Shown here: piece after piece, positions 20,754 through 37,520 of the stretch
Position numbering within the stretch: position 1 is the first letter of the stretch
Layout of the letters: every line of letters starts with the position of its first letter
DNA from: Enoplosus armatus
Lineage: Eukaryota; Chordata; Actinopteri; Centrarchiformes; Enoplosidae
Assembly: GCF_043641665.1 (NCBI RefSeq)
Contig: NC_092181.1
Span: forward strand, 10,385,818 to 10,449,817
Reading direction: 5' to 3'
DNA: 64,000 bases
Notes under the pieces: model-generated
Told to the model about the DNA's origin: nothing
Seen by the model: only the letters and a program-made list of their open reading frames with translations
The model's database searches: none
Translations under genes and position numbers: made by a program

Positions 20754-23700
20754 TCACTTTCTCTCCAACACAAAATCGGAGCTCTCCTCATCTATTTCGA
20801 CACAGCGATGCTTCTTCAGGGACAGAGACCACGCGAAGAATTTCTTACACTGTGGACACCAGTACGGTTTCTCTCCGGTGTGGATGCGCAGGTGTTGGTT
20901 GTAACTCCCTGGCTGGCTGAAGCCTTTACCACACTGGTCACACCAGTATGGCTTCTCACCAGTGTGGACCCGTAGGTGTCGGATGTAGCTTCCTAGCCGA
21001 CCGAAGCTTTTCCCGCATTGGTCACACCAGTTCGATTTCTCTCCGGTGTGGACACGCTGGTGCTGCTTGTAATTACTCGAGCGGCTGAAACTCTTCCCAC
21101 ACTGTTCACACCGATATGGCTTCTCGCCGGTGTGGATACGCAGGTGTTGGTTGTAAGTACTAAACTGAGTGAATCGCTTCCCACAATAGTCACAGCAATA
21201 AGGTTTCTCTCCGGTGTGGGTCCGCGTGTGGTTCTTGAACGTGCTTAAGCAACGGAAACTTTTCCCACATTTCTCACAGTGGTGTGGTTTCTCTCCAGTG
21301 TGTACACGCTGGTGTACTGTGAAATTACCCCACTGACTGAAACTCTTCTCACATTGGTCACACTGGTATGGCCCCGTGTGGTCACGCAGGTGTTTTCTGT
21401 ATGAACTCTGGTTGCTGAAATGCCTCCCGCACTGGTCGCAGCAGTGCGGTGTCTCTTCAGCGTGGGTTTGCAGGTGTAGCTTGTACGTATTGAGTTGGCT
21501 GAAACTGCCGCCACATTGTTCACAGTGGTACAGTTTCTCTGCGGCGTGAGTGGCTTCGTGTCTTCTTAGACTACAAATCCGGCTGAAGGATTTCTGGCAC
21601 TTCTGACAGCGGTGAGGTCTGCTGCTGTCTGTGTCTCTCTGTTTCAACTGAGGAAAACAGAGACAGAAATAAAGGTCAGAGTGGAGGACTTGATAAAATA
21701 CTGCTAGCCCACTTTTCATTTCATTCAATGAACTACTTACAATTGCTTCCACTTGGCTGATTTTTCAATCAATGTTAAACTGGTGTCAATGAAACTTTCA
21801 AAGTAAAAGCCTTTAAGTGGCCTAAATTACATAATCCCACTGGCTTCCATTATGAAATATCAAGCTTTCAGTTTCATTGGTGGTAGCTTAATAGAGCGTT
21901 GCAGGGATGACATGTTTTTGTAGGCCACCCCAGAAGTTAGCATCGCCCTGGTTCCCTCGACAAAAAGCCAGCGGGATTTCTCCATGGGATTATTGCAGAA
22001 AATAAACTCTGTGGCAAAACAAAAGTTTATGATTCTCACATGTTTTGTTCAGCAAGATAATCTTCACTGATGAACACCACTTTTAGGATTCTTGAAGCGT
22101 AAATGGAATCGCCATAAGTTAAAAGCTAACGCTGTATATGAACTACACCATTCATTACTTCAACGTCACCACCGCTAAGCTTCACTTTTAAGAGAATATA
22201 GATAGATATAGATATATAGACAGATAGATATAAAGTATAAACAAAAAGTCTAAGCTGCGGGGCATCTTGGACAATGTCTCACATCCTCTCCATGACGTAC
22301 TGGTCGGACACAAGAGCAGCTTCAGTGGGAGACTCATTGCTCCCAAATGTACAACAGAGCGCCACAGGAAATCATTCCTGCCTGTGGCCATCAGACTGTT
22401 CAACTCCTCCCTCTGAGTGTCAGACACTCAGGAAGAAACTGGAAATCTGTATCTGTATCTACTTCACCTATCATACACTACCTCACTATTTATTGTGAAT
22501 GTTTAAGTGCAATACATGTATAGTGCAATACATATATAGTTATACACTACAGTGCAACACATCCATACATATATATACATTGTTACTGTATATATATATT
22601 TTTTTTTACCTCACTTCACTTAAATACTGTAAATGTGTATATTTTTTATTTTCTATTTCTTATTTTTATATTTTGTACATACCTTTAGTTCTAAATTATG
22701 CTATTTTTCTACTCTGGAATGGGAGCACCGGTACTGTACAATTTCCCCCCGGGGATCAATAAAGTATTTCTGATTCTGATTCTGATTCTGAACACAACGG
22801 GGCTGTAAAGGCAGACTAGTGAGTAGATGACTGTTCGACATGAAGATGTTTAATGTCCGCGACAACCTCTGTAGTCTCTTTCTTGTCAGAAAGCGCCTTT
22901 TTTAAGACATGTAAAAGCTTCAAAATTCACGAGTGGGGTGTCTACTGACGTATTTTATGTCGTAGAACAAAATGTTGAAATCTCTTAAGCTCGTGTTAAC
23001 TGCAGACCTTATTTCAGGCATCTACCAAAAATCCATTCAAAAAACTAATTTCCAGGTTTTAGGACTCATTCCAAAACAGCAAGGTAGAAGTCATTTGAAA
23101 TAATTAATATGGCATGTTGAAGTGATGGAATTTGTCTTACGGAAATGGTCCCAGACTTTATTTCCACGTCCAAGCCATGGCTTTTGTTTCCCTACAGTAT
23201 ATCCATAATTGCAATTAAATGTCATTGATTGCGTTGAAAGTAGTCGACATAAGACTATTGACAGTAATCGTTTGGGTCCCAGAACGTACTGAACCCGATC
23301 AACCCGACCCCACCTTTGCAGTTCAGGCTCTTGGAAACTGAAGACTGAGGAGATCAGGGCTGCAAACTCTGTTTCTTATTTTAAAATCACACCTTCTTAA
23401 AATAGCATTTCAATGATTCCTTTATCATTTTATTGTTTTAAGTTGTCTTGTTTTTAAAAAAAAATATAGTGCTATATAATTGTGTGTTTATTGGGACTGT
23501 GATAGCATGAGACAAAGTATAGGGCTGCACGCTGCTCTTTATCAGAGATTGACCGTTTGAAAACACTTCTGATCAGGCATAAATCGCACCTCTGCGTAGC
23601 TCATTGTCCACACAAATGTTCACTTAACCACCTCCGATAAAGTGCAGCTCACAACCGCTTCCCTGAGCTTCTCAATGGGAAGCATCCTGGAGTGAGGGAG

Positions 23701-23870
23701 CAAAGGCACTAACGCTGAAAGTTCGCCGTTATTCTCGACATTTCGGTGCTGCAGCAGAGTGACCTGAAAAGGTGCTGCAGCATGTGGTGGCTAGGCTTTA
23801 ACCTATGACGGTCGTAGTCACGACAAAATACTGGAAAAGCGTTTGATCTCACCTCTTCTGAAGAACTCAT
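20754..23870 (-). CDS. C2H2 zinc-finger protein, nine canonical fingers plus one degenerate
   Basis: Two coding exons are supported: 23853-23870 (MSSSEE, donor GAG|GTGAGA) and 20754-21647 (acceptor TTTTCCTCAG|TTGAAACAG), joined in phase 0. The predicted protein is about 303 aa. Nine standard fingers (C-X2-C-X12-H-X3-H) occupy most of it, with TGEKP linkers between fingers 4 and 9. A tenth (YWCPQCKKFFAWSLSLKKH) loses its last His. The linker between fingers 3 and 4 is shortened to TGP. No KRAB, BTB or SCAN domain is seen; the N-terminus is short. It is probably a nuclear DNA-binding regulator of the large lineage-specific fish ZNF class; the orthologue and targets are unknown. An L2-A fragment lies in its intron in antisense. 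Confidence 0.85.
22248..22795 (+). mobile_element. 5'-truncated L2-A copy in the zinc-finger intron
   Basis: The copy starts at SKLRGILDNVSHPLHD and contains the ORF end (LFNSSL) and the full family-A 3' UTR, ending in GATTCTG repeats (22768-22790). It is close to the intact L2-A, so it is fairly young. It lies between exons 2 and 3 in antisense to the host gene. A GATA-rich stretch precedes it (22198-22230). Confidence 0.85.
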
Positions 23871-23879
23871 TTCGCTGCC

Positions 23880-24641
23880 TTATTTGTGAAAGTCAGAGTC
23901 CTCCAGATGCTGTTCTTCAGCGTCAGCGCGTCTCAACTCTGAAATCATCAAATTAAAAAAACAGACTGGTCAGGCCACTAAAACCGTAATGTCGCATTGA
24001 TCAGGCCTCTGCGGTGTGCTTACATTATGTCTGATGCTACTGATATTCCTGTAGATTGAAAGTTCATTCACGTCTTCTTTTCTCAACCAAAACCTTCCTT
24101 GCTGGTGTATATCCAGTCTACACCTGCTCTTTTGTTTAATACATAACGTTACACATGCCCCGCTGTGACCTTTAGCTTGATTTCTTGTAATATCGCGATC
24201 ATTTAACCCAGTATTGGATTACTCCAAGTGGTCCGATATTAGGTGGGTAGTTTGTAGACCCTCACGTCAACATGACATCAATTTGGAACAAAAAAATTGC
24301 GTCGTTCAACTAGGCTGTTGATATTTTAACACGTGTTTCAGATTTGTCACATACTTCACGATGTAAACAGTCTACATTCGAAGTTATGTCCACGTATCTC
24401 ACTACAACAAACAACAACCAGGCTCGTCTAGCACAGGGCTAACTTCACACAGTAGCGGCCTAGCATAACGCGTCCGAGCTAACAAGCTATACACTTATAC
24501 GCTGGACTGCCGTCAGCTCTCCACTTGAAGTGCTAGAAATGACCGCCGACGGACAAACCGTGAAAACAGAGTGGAACAGATAACCTTTTCACCTCGACGG
24601 TGTCTCTTTTGCATGACCTGCAGCCACGAAAATACCACCAT
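23880..24641 (-). other. Spliced upstream ORF of the zinc-finger gene
   Basis: Exon 1 ends at 24593 (CGTCGAG|GTGAAAAG) and exon 2 starts at 23938 (GATTTCAG|AGTTGAG). If spliced, an ORF opens at the ATG at 24641 and runs 35 codons (MVVFSWLQVMQKRHRR, then ELRRADAEEQHLEDSDFHK) to a TAA at 23880-23882. That stop is only nine bases before, and in the same frame as, the ATG of MSSSEE. The leader therefore either acts as an upstream ORF or is a former N-terminus closed by a stop. Confidence 0.5.
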
Positions 24642-24646
24642 CTTGG
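24635..24646 (-). promoter_or_regulatory. YY1-like site at the first exon of the zinc-finger gene
   Basis: Minus-strand CCAAGATGGTGG resembles the YY1 consensus AAGATGGCGGC and contains the ATG of the upstream ORF. No TATA box is evident nearby. The site sits a few bases from the 3' end of a LINE fragment. Confidence 0.45.
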
Positions 24647-24659
24647 AAAGAAATAAATT

Positions 24660-26130
24660 TTAAAGGCGGTTGGCAAACCAGGTTATAGGCGCATTACCGC
24701 CATCTACTGGACTGGAGCAGTAGCACGGCAGAAAACAAAAATCAACTAAATTCTTATTTTTATTCCTGTTACTCTTTGTTTTTTATTTAGAAGAATGCCC
24801 ACTTTCAATGATGTCTTTCCCAGTGTAATGTGTTTTCCACCATTTAGTGCTGATATTAATCCCTTCTTTCTTCATCATACCTGTTGCCATCAGTTTCCGG
24901 TTTATTACAGTGAGTAGTCCATTATGTCCTATTCTCAGACGGGTAATGACTATCTCTCCTTTGGACCCTCGCTTCGTATTCCCCCACCGCCTACATGTTT
25001 TTGAATGTTGTAAAGATGCCCTCCTGTGCTACTTCAGTCCCAGTATTCCTGCCAGGTTTTACGCATATACTCCTTTATGATAGTTTTAACCTCTGCTTTA
25101 CTTAACAGTACTTATATGTCAATTAACTGTCATTTGGATAATTTTGACATATCACCAATATGTAAACCTCCTCATTTCCTTCCAGCTCTACATGAGCAGG
25201 AACCCAAAGGTAGGAAAGATCCAATCCCCCATAATATAGTCTAAGTAGCATATGAAAGATTTCATACATGATATCCTGCCTGCATGATGACTACCTCACA
25301 ATGAGGGATGAAGAATGCAGCACCTGGGTGCCCAGTCTGTAAATATGAATATCTTATGTTGCTGTTGGTCAATATAGTTTTGCACTATTGTCCACTTTGG
25401 TACCAGTTTAGGTTTCTCCTTTAATTTCTGCTGCAGACTTGTATCTATTAATGGCATAATGAATTTCCAAGGAGGTATAGCTGATGATGAAACAGAACTT
25501 CCTTTTTAATGTTTTTAATGCATTTAAAAAAAAATGCTTTGCCTTCTTTTATGGCAAACAGTCTGACTTGTCGAAGTTGGGACAACTCAGATTTAACAAA
25601 AAAATTACAAACGGCTACATACCATCTGGGTTTCCCAGTGTCAGGGCTGCTTTTGTCAGCTGTGGTCTGCCTCCAGACTGCCTCGGGGCGAAGTTGTAGA
25701 TAACTTTGTGGTTAACTCGTCACTACATTCAGGATTTGGGACACAAACTCTGGAGCTCTGCTTGGTTCTTGAGGAGCTATGGCATATGAGTGTATGTGTG
25801 GCATTTTAATTCCAGGCTAATACCATTTTAGTTCAGATCTTTTGGACTCTTTACATTTTCAAGTTTTTATAATCTTGTTTTAATGATGTTTAATGAAGTC
25901 CTTAATGGTGTGAAGTGTCACTATGTTCAAGCTTTTTGTTGTGATACAAAAGGTAACCATGTAGCTGGTCTGGGCTCCGTATTAATTGTAAGATGGACAT
26001 ACCTTGTGTTCTGTTCAACTGCATTTATTGGGGGCAAACTTGTATGTACGAATCCCAAGTGTTTGATATTGAATAAAAATGAAATAAATAACATGCGTGC
26101 ATTGTGTAAACTATATAAATGAAACAATAA
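24660..26130 (-). pseudogene. RNase H-bearing LINE, 3' fragment
   Basis: Minus-strand frames give pieces of an RNase H domain (KIFIFTD near 25350, a WVPAHV-like stretch near 25200), then SKAEVKTIIKEYMRKTWQEY and GHLYNIQKHVGGGG (about 24980-25110). The 3' UTR ends in CAGTAGATGGCGGTAATGCG and GCCAACCGCC, the hallmark shared with the copy at 5.3-5.65 kb. Stops and frameshifts are frequent. Its 3' end directly precedes the first exon of the zinc-finger gene. Confidence 0.6.
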
Positions 26131-27499
26131 TATGTAAATTAATAAAAAAATAAAACTGACCTCATGAAATGTTACTCATCATTCTTACAACTGAGTTTTA
26201 AAGGACTCAGATTTCATTTCAGATTTGATCTGTTATCTGGAACATAACCTGCTCCAAAATCATGAGAGGTATCCCCTGGGGACCATGAACATCTGTTTCC
26301 AAGGGCAGATATTTCATTTCACTGTTGGGATCTGGTTCCGAGAATGGGGTTTGGTGTTTTAGCAATTGTGAAAAACTGTAATGAAAAGAGACTAGACTCA
26401 AAATTGTTCACAAACAGTTCACAAACCAGTTGAATAGAGTATGAGCCAGTTCAAGAACCAGTCTGACCCATAATCCTGATTGTCTCCAAACAAAAATCTG
26501 TGGTGATGACAGAACATGTAACATAGAACATGTCCCTTACAGGCCTACCGGAGACCGTTTGGACGTGTCAGATCTGTGACTTGTATTTTTTTTTCCATTT
26601 TCATTTCCCTTGGTGAAAACGTGAGTTCTTTCAGATGTCCACGTTTCTGCTGCTCTTCTCTCCTTGGAGCATTCCAGTATACATAATATAACCAGAGTTG
26701 ATAAATAGGAAGCATAGTCCGACTGATTACATGTTGATGTTATGTTAATATAGTATACATGCAAACAGCATGGATAATATTTAAGAACATTGTAGGTTTA
26801 GTGAGAAAATACTAAAATCAACAGTTGATTGTAACCTTAAGCAAGCCAGTTTTGGGGGTTATGTGTTGGTAGAGGACTAAATGTAGTTGTTATAGTGATC
26901 CACTAAAGAAAAATGGGCTATCTTGCCCTGTAGTTAATTAGGTCTGTGGCTGTTTGATGTTTTCTTACACTGAGTAAAATCATATCAAATATATGCTGCT
27001 TTAACGGACCTCAGCTTTAAAAGGCTTTAGGCCTCAAACGAAATACATTGACAAATATATTTCTATTCTTTCACCATTTCAACACTCTAAAGAAGTCTAT
27101 AAATAAACGATGGTATATTCTTCTGTATCGTTTTCTATCTGAACGCAGCATTTTTGGTTTTACAAAAGACTTAATTTCTTTTATATTTTGTTACAAACTA
27201 ATGGGAAGTACATGCAGACCCTTAAAAACAATAAGGAATCGTTACCTTAAAATCCGTAGTGCAGACCTCATAACACAAGCCAGTAGGACGCATGTTCACA
27301 AGCTGCATGTAGGCGACACATCAACTCCCCTGATTCAATCTTTAAATCTGTTTTCAGGCAAAACAAAAACAAATCCCTGAGCTTTTCTCCAGAGCTTTCA
27401 ACCACATCTCAGGGGAGCTACAGTGTCCATTAGCGCTCTATGCGGCGACTTTGAGATGCAGTTTAGTCAATATGAAACATTCACGCTCGACACACTTGG
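26131..27499. other. No gene seen
   Basis: The sequence is AT-rich with no supported coding region between the LINE fragment and the presumed 3' UTR end of ndufs8. Confidence 0.5.
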
Positions 27500-27513
27500 C
27501 ATTTCCCCCAAAA

Positions 27514-27519
27514 TTTTAT
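27514..27519 (-). promoter_or_regulatory. ndufs8: Candidate ndufs8 polyadenylation signal
   Basis: Minus-strand AATAAA about 530 bases after the stop codon. Other weaker A-rich sites lie closer, so the choice is tentative. Confidence 0.4.
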
Positions 27520-28000
27520 TATTTGAGTCAGGGTGGGAACAGCACAAAGACCATACAACTCTGCACTGACACCCAACATAATAACAATAACCCATGTATA
27601 CTTGTGTAGGACATCAGAGTAAATCCAGGATGAAGTCTGGAGTCTGCCATTAGCGCACAGCACTGATGCTGTCACAGCACAACCACGTGGTCCTCACTGG
27701 CTGAGACAGCTAGACTGTTGTACACTTGTCATGCACGGCCAGAGTAGGGTTCATCTTTCTACAATAAATATGTAATCCAAACAATGACATATCAAAGTAT
27801 ATTCATCATATCAGAAGGGGGGAGACACTGACACCAGAGGATAAGTGTTGGTAATGTTTTGTTTGAAATAAAAGATGTAATCGGGAAACCCAATTCCAAC
27901 CCTGAAGCACATCCATCAGCTGAGTCTATCTTCTTACAGTATGTACAGTATGGACGTATGTGTGTGTCAGAGAGGTTATGCTGGTGTGTGCTAACTGTAC

Positions 28001-28004
<4 letters not shown>

Positions 28005-28046
<42 letters not shown>
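28005..28046. repeat. (TG)21 at the start of the ndufs8 3' UTR
   Basis: In ndufs8 mRNA sense this is a (CA)n run starting about five bases after the TAG stop (28051-28053). It ends the intronless 3' part before ordinary sequence. Confidence 0.9.
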
Positions 28047-28047
<1 letters not shown>

Positions 28048-28050
28048 TGT

Positions 28051-34225
<6,175 letters not shown>

Positions 34226-34228
<3 letters not shown>

Positions 34229-35720
34229 CACGTCTTCAAAGCTGTAACCAGACGCGATAACAATGAGGTACAGTTAGAAAAAAAATAATTAAAAAAAAGA
34301 ACATCAAGTCAAATGAAGAATATCACGCTACTGATGACGTCTGATGCTTCAAACTGTCAATTGCTGCTTCAGAGAGCGCTTCATTCAGTTTGACAGTCTC
34401 TAAGGTTTTACAGCTAAACTCTGGGATCGGCACATTAGTGGGATAAGAAGAGAGGAGGGTAATTGAGAAATATGGAGATGTACAAAAGAAAGACACAATA
34501 CTAAGTATGAGAACATTTCCTCCTGATACTGAGTAATAATGTAATAAAAGTCATAAGCTCATTTGGTGAATATCACTCTCCAATCACATCACATTGCAAC
34601 TGTGAAATGTCACATAAATATCAAGCATGAAGTTTAAAGCCCTGAGCCTACAGTGGCACTCGGACTAAACTACACCAAAAAAGGCACATTAATGTTTTGA
34701 GTCGGTGAAAATATTTTATATCTAGGATATTTGGACAACGCATAATTACTGTACTGTAACATGTTGCACAAGAGCAATAACTATACTGAATGCAGCACAG
34801 CGCGGTGGTGGTGGTGGTTCGGTTCCAGTCTTGAAGGACTGCCATAAGGTTTCATAAGGCTTCATAAGGCTTCATCCGCCCCATCACTAGCACTATAGTA
34901 TGATAAATATTTGAAGCAAAAACTGGTCTCAACATATTTAAGCAACGTCAAAACAATCCCTCGCTACTCCCAGCATTATCTAAACAGTGCATGGTTGATT
35001 CTGACAAACCATAAACGGTGACATGCGACGTTTTAGATTGTAATACGAGCCTCACTTTTAACGCCGCCTGATAAAACTTGCTAAACGCAACGCAAAAACA
35101 TCGCCGCACGTCGACAATGGTAAACACGAGCTGTTGTACAGAATGATGTAACGTTGCCGTTTCTCGGCTGCCACCGTTAACCTTGTCTCACTTTGTGTTA
35201 CAGTCACCTACTGAGGCACAGCAAACTAACTTTGGTGCGTTAGGTTACGTTACTGTTGGTTTTAATTTTTGACATAAGCTAACTGATGTAACGCTAGCAC
35301 TTTCCGCCACCTCGGTAGCGTGACACTGTTTGGGCTAGCTGACAATAGCTTGCAAAGCACACACAAATACCATTTGAGACCACTCGATTTCGCGGCACAA
35401 GAAACAACTGTACCGTACACAATAAATGGTAGATGGATTTAAGTTAAGTTTGTTGCTAAGATGAGCTAGCGCTGATTAGTAGCCAGGTTAGACCCCATAC
35501 TGTCAAGGACTTTTGCACAAAGGTCGCTTGAGGTGAATTAAGGGTATTGTAATAATTTCAAGATCAGATATGAATGATAAGAAATTAACTATTTGACGTG
35601 ACGTAACGGAACTTTATAAGGAATAAGATTTTACGAATTTAAATGATTTTAAACTCACCGAAATATCGCTATTTGGCCTTCTTAACCAGAACAGCGGACG
35701 ACTTGTGGAAGGGACCCTAC
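34226..35720 (-). promoter_or_regulatory. ndufs8: 5' UTR exons and promoter region of ndufs8
   Basis: The ATG exon begins at 34241 after the acceptor GGTTACAG. The likely first non-coding exon ends at 35659 (ATATTTCG|GTGAGTTT). Just upstream, 35720-35780 carries an ETS-type AGGAAGT and CGTCA words without a TATA box, as expected for a housekeeping mitochondrial gene. The exact start site is not determined. Confidence 0.55.
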
Positions 35721-37284
35721 GTGAACAGGAAGTCACACAACGTGATAACGTCATGGACGTCCGACCGACGTTCCATCTTTGTAGTGACTCAATACTTTTT
35801 CACTTTGACTCATTTTTATTAAATCCTCGGTACATGTCGCCCATGGTGCAGTTGGATATCACGCCGAAAGTTACTGCTGAAGTCAGTAAATCTGAAGCCC
35901 CCTAAATGTATGCAATAGAGATATCACTGGATGGTATGTATGTAGTTACAAAATGAAATGTAAGGCTAGTCTTTTAAAAACATAGATGACACAGTAATAA
36001 AGAAATATAAATGAAATGCAGTGTTAGTGTGTGTGTGTGTGTAGGAATCATGGGTATGTTTTATTTTATTTTATTGCTATATCACTATTACTGTTTACTG
36101 TAAAGCACATGAAATGTGCTCTATAAATAAAGTTCCCTTGCCTATTTGATTTAATTAATTGTTATACAGTCAAAAATCCGTAGCCATGGAAGTACGTAAG
36201 TTTAAAAATGTTTTTAAAAGTGTTTATAACAATAATTAAATGAATGTGTTGAATTCATTAATTTCAAGGCAACTTCCTCTATTTTAATATTGCACACCTT
36301 CCATCAGAGCCAGGGATATTCTGAGTGATACAGGTAAAGCAATGATACATTATAAAAATGGCATTGGACAAATTAACTAACAACACATTTGACAGAAATA
36401 TAAAACCGTCATATAGAGTTATTCCATCGTGAACTCCGCTGCTGTTAATCCTCCTTGACGTTGGCGTAGTGTTATAAAGGAAATAGTGTCTGCCATGAGC
36501 AACAGAGGGCGCATGGTGACACCTAAAGGAGCCTTGTTAGAGGACTACGATGCATCCATACAGCCATACTGTCATCATTTCACAACTGTATTGCATGCAC
36601 TAATACACCCAAATTCAAAGCTAAGTGTTCACGTAACAAGCGCTGACGCAACACTTGCAGCAGCACAGTACTGGAAGAGATCAACTTTGAGAACATCTGG
36701 GATGACTGCAGGTTAAAGTGAAATACATGAAATTCAGACTGAGGCTACCACAGTTTGGGAGCCGCAGTCAGTTGCTCAGGTCTATATATACAGTCAGCAA
36801 CTGCTGCTTAAGTTACACTGCCCACGCTGTGTGTGTGTGTGTGTGCGTGTGTGTGCTGGGGTGGGGCGGAGGTGGGAGGGCTGTTTAAAGTTAAGACTGT
36901 TATAGGTGATATTGGTTTATTGGGAGTATCCGGTCCAGTCAGTCAGTGTGGACAGTCAGAGCCCAACATGTTAACAGACTGGACTAAAAGTGTAACACTG
37001 AAGGGGTGGCTCGGTTTATGCTGGAGCTATGGTTACACACAACATTGACTCTGGCAAATTCGGTACAATGTAATGTGTGTGGCGGAGATGTAAATTGGAA
37101 TAGGATGATCTGAAGTCAGATTTGACGTGTGTTTTAAATGAATGATCCTATGTGGAACACAAAGAGTTAAAGATCAGACTGACTCCACGTGGGTTTTTAT
37201 CTGCCAGGCTGTCACACACACACACGCGCACGCGCCCACGCACGCAAGTGTGTCGGCCGTCCACTTCAAGGACTAATATCTCTC

Positions 37285-37316
<32 letters not shown>

Positions 37317-37520
37317 CAGTCCACACGTTGGCGCGCATGTGAGACGGTCATGTGAGTCGAACACAACAACAACAAAGCCGTTCAGCCAATCAGATTGCTC
37401 CACTCGCTGTAGGCCGTGCCCCCCCCCCCCCCCCTCCTCGCTCTCAGTCGTTCGCGCTCCGCTGCTGCAGTCACTGCAGCTGTTGGGCTGTGAGCGCGTG
37501 AGAGGTCCATCCTCGAGAAC
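35721..37520. other. Intergenic; Z-DNA-prone and CT tracts before asb5-like gene
   Basis: No coding region is supported; the 76-codon ORF at 36486-36716 is unrecognised. At 37213-37250 an alternating purine-pyrimidine run (CACACACACACGCGCACGCG) is followed by a (CT)n tract at 37279-37317 and a C run at 37420-37433, all within 300 bases of the asb5-like start codon. Confidence 0.5.

Noticed and set aside
20993..21523. Other-frame ORFs over the zinc-finger exon
   Set aside because: Repeated finger coding sequence creates open shadow frames with periodic words but no zinc ligands.
36486..36716. 76-codon ORF between ndufs8 and asb5
   Set aside because: It is not recognised; nothing around it supports a gene.
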